Source of the DNA: Desulfomonile tiedjei
Lineage (GTDB): Bacteria > Desulfobacterota > Desulfomonilia > Desulfomonilales > Desulfomonilaceae
Assembly: GCA_016212925.1 (NCBI GenBank)
Contig: JACRDF010000052.1
Span: forward strand, 124,001 to 188,000
Length of the DNA stretch: 64,000 nucleotides
Reading direction: 5' to 3'
In this document: piece by piece, positions 52,828-61,207 of the stretch
How positions within the stretch are numbered: position 1 is the first letter of the stretch
Layout of the letters: each line of letters starts with the position of its first letter
Position numbers and translations under genes: made by a program
Notes under the pieces: model-generated
The model's database searches: none
Told to the model about the DNA's origin: nothing
The model's input: only the letters and a program-made list of their open reading frames with translations

Positions 52828-54063
52828 TCAGTAGGTGTAGTCCAAGCTCAAGCCTAAGGACCATGTGGATTGAGTAAAGGATGAATTGGGTATGTCTGAA
52901 CTTCCAGGCTGAAGAGGGGTCGGTCGGGTGTCTGAAATGATCGTTGAACCGATGATAGATAGGCTCGAGTGCCCTGTGCCTTGAACGTCAAGCCACGAAC
53001 CGCCGGCCCAGAACCCCGCTTTGGCGAACGGTGTGATGTTCAGGAACGCCTCGATATCCCCCTCAAACCAACGGCCGCCGCTTCCATTCAAACTGAAAAC
53101 CGTCCTATGAATTTCCTGTTCCGGAAAACCGCCCGGACCATTCTGGATGCGGAAGTCAATGTTGCTGTACCATCTATTCCAGACCAAGGGGCTTCCCCTT
53201 ACGCGCCATTTTAAGTAGGGGTCACTCAACGTTACCCAAGAGCCTCTACCCGTGCAAATCGGCTTCTTGCAACCTTTCCACATCCCGCGTATACCGACGT
53301 AAGGGTCCCAGATTTTACTCAATGGATCGCCCTCTATGACGCCCTGGCAGCCGGGACATATCCGATTGGCCGTAATAGCGCGGCCGAGAGCTTCAACTAT
53401 GGGTGGAGTGGTGTCATCCCTCCATGTGTCGTTTCGCGGATCTGTGAGCCGGAAATCTATGTGCTCGGTGCGGAATCCGAATTCCACGCTGAACATGCGG
53501 GCCACGGAGAAAGCCACCCCGGCGTCAAGGACCCACCAACGGAAATCCGTCGCTGTCCAGTCCCAGGGAGAGACAAGATTCGCGTCGAAAGCCGGCGCCG
53601 CGTCAGTGGCACGGCCCACGGCATTCATCTTGATTGTGGCGTCCCTTAACGCGCTGGCTCCCATCTCGCCATAGAACAATATTCTGGGAACCGGCCGAAA
53701 CTCTCCCCCCAGGAACCCTACCCACACATTAGCGTCCCTCAGTTGCAGATCCATGGAATCGAAGGCCCTGACCGAGGTGGCAGGATTTGCCCCCGGGACG
53801 GGGAAGTCCGCGCCAAAAGTCATCCACTGATAACCGACTCTCGAGTACAGTCTGAGCACCTCGGAGTCATCATCGAACAGGACCTGGGGCCCCGGAAGTC
53901 CGAAAACAGGAGGTCCGGGAAGAGCGAGCGGGCCTGCTCCCGGCACTCCATAAGGCGTCGGAGGAGGACCCACCTGACCCGGCTGATTCGCAAATTGGCC
54001 CATAGCGGCACAGGGCAGCAAGATGGCAGCCGCCAGAATCAAAGCATGAGACAGGGCTTTCAA
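52828..54063 (-). CDS. Outer-membrane beta-barrel-like protein with signal peptide
   Basis: A 411-residue exported protein. It begins at TTG 54063 with GGAG 8 bases upstream and a signal peptide (LILAAAILLPCAAMG, cleavage before QFANQ). A Pro/Gly-rich linker (PPPTPYGVPGAGPLALPG) follows, then many aromatic-alternating strands (RLYSRVGYQWMTFG, FRWWVLDAGVAFSVARMF), ending in SLGLSLDYTY, a typical aromatic C-terminal strand for BamA-dependent insertion. No clear family name. It may be a porin-like or surface protein. Confidence 0.65.
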   Translation of the reverse strand: MKALSHALILAAAILLPCAAMGQFANQPGQVGPPPTPYGVPGAGPLALPGPPVFGLPGPQVLFDDDSEVLRLYSRVGYQWMTFGADFPVPGANPATSVRAFDSMDLQLRDANVWVGFLGGEFRPVPRILFYGEMGASALRDATIKMNAVGRATDAAPAFDANLVSPWDWTATDFRWWVLDAGVAFSVARMFSVEFGFRTEHIDFRLTDPRNDTWRDDTTPPIVEALGRAITANRICPGCQGVIEGDPLSKIWDPYVGIRGMWKGCKKPICTGRGSWVTLSDPYLKWRVRGSPLVWNRWYSNIDFRIQNGPGGFPEQEIHRTVFSLNGSGGRWFEGDIEAFLNITPFAKAGFWAGGSWLDVQGTGHSSLSIIGSTIISDTRPTPLQPGSSDIPNSSFTQSTWSLGLSLDYTY

Positions 54064-54766
54064 TTCGGTCGCTCCTTACAGGAGGGCACAAAGTGCGAGA
54101 GTCGAGTTGGGACAGCAGCGTGAGGCGTCCATCCACAATCTCAGGACACGGGATATTCTATCATAAAATGTTAATCCTATCAATCTATTAAATCAAATTA
54201 CTAAAGTAATGGATTAACAAGTTCTGCAGCTGGTTGCAAAACCTCGATGGGACAAGAGGACGTTGTGTTATATTGTAGGGGCGGTTCGTGAACCGGCCTA
54301 AATCAGAGCGCTTCTCGAAGCGCCCCTACCGCACCAGAACCATCTACGGAGGTTTTGCAACCAGTTGTAGGCAATCGTCTGCTGGAAGTGGAAATCCCGC
54401 ACTGCTTGCTATTTCGGCAATTGAAACCCGATGTCCGCCGAGAAGCAACCTCCAGGCTCCGAAACAGAAATCGCTTGTTCCTTTTTCCAGGGGCAACAAC
54501 CGCGGTCTTGCCCCACCCGCAGCTGAATGATTAGATGCTTCAGCGATTAGGCTATTGCATTTCAACAAAAACTCGCGATACTAATCATATTTTAACAAGT
54601 TGTTGATCTTCCCTTCATCACGGATTGATCGTGCGCTTGAGTTTGAGGTGAAGGTCACCTGCCTGGACTGGCAGGGGCCGCGTTCCGCCGGGTGTTTCAG
54701 ACTTGCCGGCATTTGTTGCTTTCACCCGATGAGAGGGCGCTCCAAATTGTTGCCGGAGATCTCTAA
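54064..54766. other. Spacer with a composite MITE-like element
   Basis: Between the divergent outer-membrane protein and sulfatase-like genes. Besides the repeat at 54230-54364 there is an AT-rich stretch (54150-54220) that could hold promoters. No gene. Confidence 0.5.
54230..54364. repeat. MITE-like element with CTGGTTGCAAAACCTC ends
   Basis: Terminal inverted repeats at 54230-54245 and 54349-54364 are perfect 16-bp complements. The inside carries the same GTAGGGGCGGTTCGTGAACC and GCTTCTCGAAGCGCCCCTAC hairpins found in the two GAAACTGTCTCA-ended elements, in inverted order. So the core is shared while the ends are unrelated. Confidence 0.8.
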
Positions 54767-56983
54767 ATGATGCCTGACAAGCTTCGCCGTCAAAATGAGA
54801 AGGACCGCTTCGGTTCCAAGGGCTTGCCCGGCACAGGCTCCGCGTCCGCACAGTGGCTCACTATCCTGCTGTTCCTGTTCTCATCCTCACTGCTGTTCCT
54901 TTGGTTGTTCGAGTGGGACCGCTACCGCATGATCGCAGGGCCGCGCATGCTCACGATGTCGGTCCTCGACAAAGCGTTATTGTTTTGGCTGCTGCTGGCC
55001 AAATCGCTGGTTTGGTTCTTGCCGTTACTGGTAATTTGGGGCCTTCTCGTAGCATCCGGGCTCAGGCGAACAACGAATTTCGTCGTCAACTTCTGCTGGG
55101 TAGCGCTATTTTATTATATGACGATTGACCTTGTTTCCGTGGGGTTTGCAGGGTATCACTTCTGGGACTACCTCCCTAATTTTCGAGACATGTTTGAGCA
55201 TCCCGAGGTGAAGATCTGGCAATGGGCAGGCGACCGGCTCACTGTCGAGGGGCTTTTGCTGTTGGCCATCTTCGCTGTTTCGGGACCGGTCTTTTTCTTC
55301 TGCTTCAGGCGGACACTGGCACTCCTCTTACACCGCCTCCAATGGACATGCTCTCCCAAGGCTTCGACCGCGTTGACGTTTGCGTTCGTTTTCATTGTCC
55401 TGGGTTTGGCGCCGGCTATGCAGTTGTTCCAAGATAGATACGCGCTGGATAGGATCTATAATGCGTTGCCCCTTCCGCTCGGCATAAGGAATTCCTTTGA
55501 GCGTATGACCGACCGACTGGATACGTGGCTCGGCACAACCGACAAGCAGGCAATAAGCGCCAGCCTTTCGACTATCGGTGATCCGGGGGCTGAACGCTTG
55601 GTGCGGCGACTTGCTTCATTCGTGCGTCAGGGGCGTGAGGCCGACTCGCCGGACTCACCCGCGGATGCCGGTGTCGAAACGGCCCCAGGGACGGCTCGAT
55701 CAAAGCAGTCAGTCGACCCGCGGCGCTCTCGGCAAGCTCGACTTAATCCGGGTGGCAAGCAAACGAACTTCCAGGAGCGTCCCTGGCCGGCCGGGGATAA
55801 GTCCGACGAGCCGGCACCGGTAAGACTGCTGAACGAAGCCCTGGACCCCGGACCTATAGATCGCCAGGCTGCCGTGAAAAAGCCGCGACTTCCCAATGTA
55901 ATATTGATAATTTTCGAGAGCTTTCGGCCTTCCGCTTTGGGGCCGGGGCTAATGAAGGAACTCGATGTCTGGACCAGGCAGGGACTGCGACTTGAACGAC
56001 ACTATTCCGGGTCGAATTGCTCGCATCTGGGCCTGTTTTCTTTGTTCTACGGCAGGTCCGCTCTGGGCTATCACGAAACTCTGGATCGCAAGATACCCGC
56101 GCAGATGTTGGAATCACTGCGAGAGTCCGGCTATCGGATCACCTTTTTGACTGCAGGAGAAGTGAAAGGATTCCGGCGGCTCGGGCAGTGGATCAACGAC
56201 AAATCCTGCGATGTTGTCATTGAGGACGGCGAATCCGCTGTGTCCGGGATGCCGGATTGGCCGAAATCGGATCGCCGCAAGCTGGAGCAAGTGCGGAGTA
56301 TAGTCAACAACGCTCGCGATCAACCGCAGTTCGTGTTCTTTTATCTTCTTTCGTCTCATTACAGGTACGCGTTCCCGCCGGAATTCGACATTCTTAAAGA
56401 ATCGGCCTCTTTTTGGCATTTCGTAAATCCCAGACAGCAGATTCAGAACCACATGAATCGCTACTCGAACGCTCTTATGTTTCTGCAACACGAGCTGATG
56501 AAGCTGTTCCAATCGATCGATCCGCAGCGCAACATCGTAATGATCACCGGTGACCACGGCGAGTCAATGGGCGAGGACGGAGTGTTCACTCACGGGAGCC
56601 GGATGTCGGAAGTGCAGTTGCGGGTCCCGTTCGCGATGGTCGGTCCGGGAATTGAACCTCGCACAATTTCCACCGCCACTGCGCACACGGACGTCTTGCC
56701 GACGCTGCTGCATGGTTTGGCCGGCACAGAGGTCCCCATCAGGAGCTGCCAGGGGAGAGATCTGATCGAAGAAACCTCTCCAGCGGATGAAGTGTCGCTT
56801 GTGCCGGCCAATGGACCGGACTGGGAAGGATTGATGGTCATCAGAGGGAATAAGCGCATGGTGTTTCGGACCGAATTGGCCGCAAAGCCCCCTTCAATTG
56901 AATTTGCGGGCCTGGTGGATGAATCCGGACAGTATGAATTGAAGGTGGAACCAACCCGGCCAGCATCGGGAACACGCCCGTAA
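54767..56983 (+). CDS. Membrane-anchored sulfatase/phosphoethanolamine-transferase-like protein
   Basis: A 738-residue protein. Residues 20-240 contain about five membrane segments, then comes a long polar linker rich in Pro, Ser and Arg (about 290-375), then an alkaline-phosphatase-superfamily domain: VILIIFESFRPSALGPG, GSNCSHLGLFSLFYGR with the candidate nucleophile Ser/Thr region, FVFFYLLSSHYRY and the metal site MITGDHGESMGEDGVFTHG. The layout is that of LtaS/YejM-type proteins. It may transfer a phospho-group to a lipid or glycan, or regulate lipid synthesis as YejM does. The two ATGs at 54767 and 54770 are both possible starts. No operon partner is adjacent apart from the lipid kinase gene 236 bp downstream. 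Confidence 0.8.
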   Translation: MMPDKLRRQNEKDRFGSKGLPGTGSASAQWLTILLFLFSSSLLFLWLFEWDRYRMIAGPRMLTMSVLDKALLFWLLLAKSLVWFLPLLVIWGLLVASGLRRTTNFVVNFCWVALFYYMTIDLVSVGFAGYHFWDYLPNFRDMFEHPEVKIWQWAGDRLTVEGLLLLAIFAVSGPVFFFCFRRTLALLLHRLQWTCSPKASTALTFAFVFIVLGLAPAMQLFQDRYALDRIYNALPLPLGIRNSFERMTDRLDTWLGTTDKQAISASLSTIGDPGAERLVRRLASFVRQGREADSPDSPADAGVETAPGTARSKQSVDPRRSRQARLNPGGKQTNFQERPWPAGDKSDEPAPVRLLNEALDPGPIDRQAAVKKPRLPNVILIIFESFRPSALGPGLMKELDVWTRQGLRLERHYSGSNCSHLGLFSLFYGRSALGYHETLDRKIPAQMLESLRESGYRITFLTAGEVKGFRRLGQWINDKSCDVVIEDGESAVSGMPDWPKSDRRKLEQVRSIVNNARDQPQFVFFYLLSSHYRYAFPPEFDILKESASFWHFVNPRQQIQNHMNRYSNALMFLQHELMKLFQSIDPQRNIVMITGDHGESMGEDGVFTHGSRMSEVQLRVPFAMVGPGIEPRTISTATAHTDVLPTLLHGLAGTEVPIRSCQGRDLIEETSPADEVSLVPANGPDWEGLMVIRGNKRMVFRTELAAKPPSIEFAGLVDESGQYELKVEPTRPASGTRP

Positions 56984-57219
56984 TTCCCCGTGCACATCTC
57001 CCACCGCAGATACTGCACAGGTCGCACAGAGAAGGTTACTTGGGCTATTCTTCGTGCCCGATGCGGCCTCAGCGGAAAGATGGACAATCCGGTACATTCG
57101 ATGCTCCCGCGTAACCGAACGCTCACCGGTAGAAGCTCTTTCGTCTTGCAAGCACCGGCCGAGCGTGCAAAAAACACATAAACGAGCACGTTTGCCGGAA
57201 GGTCAGGAAGGGCCTGAGA

Positions 57220-58098
57220 ATGCGAGTCCTAGTCATCGGCAATCCCATAGCCGGAACTGGAAGAACCGAGCAGCGAATTCACCGGTTCGTGCATGTTCTG
57301 CGCAAACATGGGCACGATGTCGAGGTGTACTTGACTTGCGAGGCAGGGGAAGCGTTTGAAAGGGCCCGGTCGGTGGACAAAGGGGTGGAGAGACTCGTGG
57401 TTGCGGGGGGAGACGGAACGATAAATGAGGTACTGAACGGCCTCGAAGATCCAGCCCGCATTCCGATTCTCCACTTCCCGACGGGGACGGCCAATCAACT
57501 GGCTCGTTCCTTGGGCTTACCCGCTGAACCCGGAATACTAGCCAGGCTTCTCGAAGATGGTCCCATTCAGCGCATCGACATGGGCGTTGCCGGTGATCGC
57601 AGATTCCTGCTGCTCGTCAGCGCAGGCTTTGATGCAAAGGTAACCCAGGAAATCCAGAAGCGGCGGAATGATACGCTGGGATATGCAGGCTATGTCCTGC
57701 CGGTTCTGAAGACGCTTGCCAGCCATAGCGACACAAAACTGGAAGTGGTATTGGATGGCCGGCAGAGAATCTCCGGCTACAACGTGATGGTGCTTAAGGT
57801 GCGAGAATATGGGGGCCTTTTCGTGTTCGCGGATGATGCCCGCCTGGACTCGGGCCATTTTGACGTGTGTGTATTTCGAGAAGGCACCGTCGGGTGGTTA
57901 TGTCTTTATGCCGTTGCAGGCCTGACGAGAAAGGCGTCTGACTGCCCAGGGTTGGTCCACTTCAAGGCCCGCACAGTGAGAATTGAATCCGAAGAGCCGA
58001 TCCCGGTGGAAATCGACGGTGATCACTTCGGGACAACTCCGGTTAATATTGATATGAGCCCTTCAATCGTCCCCGTTGTCACCCGCCGCGGGTGGTGA
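57220..58098 (+). CDS. Diacylglycerol kinase family lipid kinase (DagK/YegS type)
   Basis: A 292-residue lipid kinase. The nucleotide loop GNPIAGTGRTEQRIHRF and VAGGDGTINEVLNGL (GGDGT motif) are diagnostic, with HFPTGTANQLARSLGLP following. The C-terminal domain contains GYAGYVLPVLKTLASHSDTK and an end IPVEIDGDHFGTTPVNI typical of the family (ExDGE variant). It would phosphorylate diacylglycerol or a sphingoid-like or other lipid at the membrane. It lies downstream of the sulfatase-like gene in the same direction, and lipid remodelling could link them (inference). Confidence 0.88.
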   Translation: MRVLVIGNPIAGTGRTEQRIHRFVHVLRKHGHDVEVYLTCEAGEAFERARSVDKGVERLVVAGGDGTINEVLNGLEDPARIPILHFPTGTANQLARSLGLPAEPGILARLLEDGPIQRIDMGVAGDRRFLLLVSAGFDAKVTQEIQKRRNDTLGYAGYVLPVLKTLASHSDTKLEVVLDGRQRISGYNVMVLKVREYGGLFVFADDARLDSGHFDVCVFREGTVGWLCLYAVAGLTRKASDCPGLVHFKARTVRIESEEPIPVEIDGDHFGTTPVNIDMSPSIVPVVTRRGW

Positions 58099-58133
58099 AG
58101 CGGCCAGAAGTCCACCCCTGTACGTTATCTGTG

Positions 58134-59393
58134 TCAAAGCGGATTTCCGTGACGGTGGGCCGCTGCGAGTCCTTCATACACATTTACGTAACGTTCGATC
58201 AGGACATTCCAGTCGCGGTGCATTTCCACCCACCGCCGGGCTCTGGTACCTAGTTCTGATCTGAGGTCGGGACTGGAGATCAGTTGTCGGCACTTGTCCA
58301 CGAGATCGTCAACGTCCTCTGATTTGAACAAGGTCCCATTCACGACGTTTTCTATGTTTTCGCAATGCCCGCCGATATCGCTGGCGATCAAAGGCCTCTC
58401 CATGGCCATTATTTCCATGGGCTTTAAAGGCGTGACCAGCCGAGTTTCCCGCGTGTCCCTCCTGGGAAGAACCATGAGGTCGAAAAGGCGATAATAATCC
58501 GTCACTTCCTCGTGAGGGACCTTGCCTGTAAAGATCACTCGATCGCGAATATGTCGTTGATCCACCAATTCTTCCAGTGTTGGCATCAATTCACCGTGAC
58601 CCACCAACAGAAGGGACAATTCGGGGAAAGCAGGTGCCAGCCTGCTCATGGCCTCAACCAGGAGGTCCAATCCTTCATAGTGAAAGAATGTTCCCAAGTA
58701 GCCCATGACGGTTCGGCCTTTCAAGCCCAACTTTTCCAGCAGCCGTTCATTCGCCGGCCCTGGAACGAATCTTTTTACATCGACTCCATTGGGGACCACA
58801 AAGGTCTTTTCCTCGCCTATCACGTGCCGGGAGAGAATCTCTTGTTTCAACGCTTCACAAATCATGCAGCAGCGATCCGCGCCTCTTAAGGCCATGTTCT
58901 CAAGACCGCGCACCACGCGATAACGGATCGAGTTTTCGGTAATTTTGTCGCGAGCAGCGTGAGAATCTTCCCAAATTCCCCTCATTTCATACACAATCGG
59001 AATTCCGCGCACGCGGCCCACAGCATCCGCTACCAGACCGCACGTGAACGGGGAATGCCCGTGAATCACGGAAGGCCTGTAATCACGGGCGACCCGCATG
59101 GCCGTCGTAAACAAAGACAGGTTTTGAAAGACCCTCAGCGAAGCTTTGATCGGGCTTTTGTCACTCACTTCGGTGGTCGGGGGCAGGACATTGCTGCAAG
59201 TCCTGAAATATCGAATGCCGTCAATGTATTCACAGCCTTCCGAATCCAGCGTTCCCAACGGGGCCTGAGAAGGAGAGGTGATCACTAGAGGCTCCAGCCC
59301 CTTGTCGCGCTGCTTCATCACAATCTCTCTGCTTCGAATGGCATACCCGTGAGTCCCGGGAACCGATCTGTGCAAAAGATGCATTACGCGCAT
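58134..59393 (-). CDS. Glycosyltransferase family 4, exopolysaccharide/exosortase-associated type
   Basis: A 419-residue GT-B enzyme. The N-terminal MRVMHLLHRSVPGTHGYAIR, then IDGIRYFRT, and the C-terminal GYLGTFFHYEGLDLLVEAM with VLPRRDTRETRLVTPLKPME are like the glycosyltransferases found with exosortase/EPS loci (Daro_2409-like, from memory). The ATG at 59393 starts the conserved strand. It is followed on the minus strand by nothing for 36 bp before the convergent lipid kinase gene. With the WecG-like transferase and the Wzz-like gene it suggests an exopolysaccharide locus. Confidence 0.85.
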   Translation of the reverse strand: MRVMHLLHRSVPGTHGYAIRSREIVMKQRDKGLEPLVITSPSQAPLGTLDSEGCEYIDGIRYFRTCSNVLPPTTEVSDKSPIKASLRVFQNLSLFTTAMRVARDYRPSVIHGHSPFTCGLVADAVGRVRGIPIVYEMRGIWEDSHAARDKITENSIRYRVVRGLENMALRGADRCCMICEALKQEILSRHVIGEEKTFVVPNGVDVKRFVPGPANERLLEKLGLKGRTVMGYLGTFFHYEGLDLLVEAMSRLAPAFPELSLLLVGHGELMPTLEELVDQRHIRDRVIFTGKVPHEEVTDYYRLFDLMVLPRRDTRETRLVTPLKPMEIMAMERPLIASDIGGHCENIENVVNGTLFKSEDVDDLVDKCRQLISSPDLRSELGTRARRWVEMHRDWNVLIERYVNVYEGLAAAHRHGNPL

Positions 59394-59412
59394 GACGAAT
59401 TCCTAAACAATT

Positions 59413-59661
59413 TATAGCGATTGCCACAATTAATGTCTGATTGCCCTTGAAGAAGCCTACCGCATCCAGCCGCATGGTGCCATTCCTGAGGAGTCACTTT
59501 GCAGCGGGTGCGCCTGCGGGCTTGTCCAGCAATGCATTTCCAGGGCATCCCGCGAATCGCGGGACTGGACAAGCCAGTCCCGCGTTGGCGGGATACCCAA
59601 GCCATAGCCCCCGTCGCTGGTGGCGGGTTGGAAACAGACAGAATTTCCGGCAACCGCTATA
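59413..59661. repeat. MITE-like element with TATAGCGATTGCC ends
   Basis: Ends TATAGCGATTGCC (59413-59425) and the near-complement at 59649-59661 (12 of 13 match) enclose about 250 bp with an inner inverted repeat GGCTTGTCCAG / CTGGACAAGCC around a GGCATCCCGCG hairpin. It combines the family A arms of 1000-1083 with the ends seen at 29179-29191. Non-coding. Confidence 0.7.
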
Positions 59662-59738
59662 GGTCTATTTTCAAGATGCACCATCAAGCCCGGGTATCTT
59701 TCCACCTAATGAGAGCCCTCGGAAACACCTCGAAGCAA

Positions 59739-60542
59739 TTACTCGATGCGAGAGAACCCCCATCGTTGGGCTAGTACTTTCAGCAGAAACATAGGGTTTC
59801 CCACCAGGTACCGTTTCCACAAGCGTCGAGGCTCTTCATAGAATCGAAACAGCCATTCCAGATTCCGCTCCCGCATCCAGCGAGGCGCGCGGGGGTGCAG
59901 GCCTGCCACGAAATCGAATAAGGCCCCTATAACCCAGACCACAGGTACTTCCAATTTATCTCTGTTGGCCTCGACCCATTTTTCCTGGATGGGTGTGCCC
60001 ATGCCCACGAGCAGTATTTGCGGCGCGGCCGCATTGATGGCGGCTATTGCCTGGTCGTTGACACGGGGATCTTTGAGGTAACCGTGATGAGATCCAACAA
60101 CCTGAAGTCCATGACATCGAGACTGCATGATTTCCGAAGCCCGCGCGGCCACGCCTTCCTGGCTCCCGAGAAAATACAACCGCGTGCCTCTCTCGGCCGA
60201 CGACTCGCACAGGTCGTGTATCCAGTCCGCGCCTGTCATACGTTCCGGCAAATGCCTCCCTAGCAAGCGAATCCCCAGCTTGACGCCCGAACCGTCGCAA
60301 TAAACAAAATCAGCCCGGTTCAGGATCTCGCGCAATTCCCGATCGCGGGCCGCGACGTTCAGCACATGAACATTGGCGTACATGATGGAATAGCGATCGT
60401 GTGAACGTGCCCAGATATGAATTTGGTCGAGAAAGTCGGTCAAAGGCAGGTAATCGACTTTCACGCCAAGAACGGCCACGGATTCTCCGGCAGTTCCGCC
60501 CATGGGACCACGTGTCAGCGTATTTTCAGGTGTTCTCTCCAA
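59739..60542 (-). CDS. WecG/TagA/CpsF-family glycosyltransferase
   Basis: A 267-residue enzyme of the WecG/TagA (GT26) family: ADFVYCDGSGVKLGIRLLGR, PERMTGADWIHDLCESS, RLYFLGSQEGVAARASEIM and VGMGTPIQEKWVEANRDKL all match the family blocks. It adds an N-acetylmannosamine(-uronic acid)-like residue to a lipid-linked intermediate in cell surface polysaccharide synthesis. The TTG at 60542 gives a 267-residue product; the ATG at 60503 is an alternative because the first 15 residues look unconserved. It neighbours the EPS-type glycosyltransferase gene. Confidence 0.9.
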   Translation of the reverse strand: MERTPENTLTRGPMGGTAGESVAVLGVKVDYLPLTDFLDQIHIWARSHDRYSIMYANVHVLNVAARDRELREILNRADFVYCDGSGVKLGIRLLGRHLPERMTGADWIHDLCESSAERGTRLYFLGSQEGVAARASEIMQSRCHGLQVVGSHHGYLKDPRVNDQAIAAINAAAPQILLVGMGTPIQEKWVEANRDKLEVPVVWVIGALFDFVAGLHPRAPRWMRERNLEWLFRFYEEPRRLWKRYLVGNPMFLLKVLAQRWGFSRIE

Positions 60543-61207
60543 AGCTCCCCGTCCCTAAATAGTCTGGGTGTTGTTTTGCTCGGGTTTCCATAGGTCTCGT
60601 TGCGGACCTTCGAGTAAAGCTAACCGCCCCGCGGACGTGGGTTTGTATCCGGGGAAGCCTCCGTCTGCCGAGAACTTATCCGTTTTATTGCGAAAAAGCA
60701 CGGAAAGTTCCTCCGGCAGGTCGGTGGGCATTTGCCGAGTTACAATAGGCCATTAGTGTCGCGTCCGCAGAAGGCGCGGCTGCGGAGATCGGCGCTTTAA
60801 ATCTGGCGTTATGGAATAAGCCACACAAGATCAGATAGTTATAAGGTCTACCCATGTTTAACTTTAACAAATCATTATATCAATTGATTATCATTCGCTT
60901 ATATGATAGAATAATCTCAAGTGTCAGCCCCTGCCCGTCAAATCTGTGCTTGCAGGTGTTTGAACCGTGACAAGTCCAAAGGAGCGGATCTGAAATTTGA
61001 TTGGGCCATACCACACCTTGCGTGATGCCGTTGGAGCCGAGAGCCGCAAGAACACGCCGCGACTCAGGTCCAGGCGGCGCTTGGCAAGGAATAATACAGT
61101 CATCGGCTCTCAAAGGCAAGCGACCATTGATGCGAGAGCTTCGCGTACGAAGACCGGCGGAGCCGGCGCCTTTCAAGAAGAAAGGCGGCTGCTGACGTGA
61201 GGCCTTC
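60543..61207. other. Spacer upstream of the Wzz-like gene
   Basis: No supported gene. A very AT-rich stretch at about 60830-60920 (TTAACAAATCATTATATCAA) is a likely promoter area; TATGATAGAATAATC at about 60901 contains TATGAT and TAGAAT -10-like boxes. Downstream DNA up to 61207 shows no clear leader structure. Confidence 0.45.
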
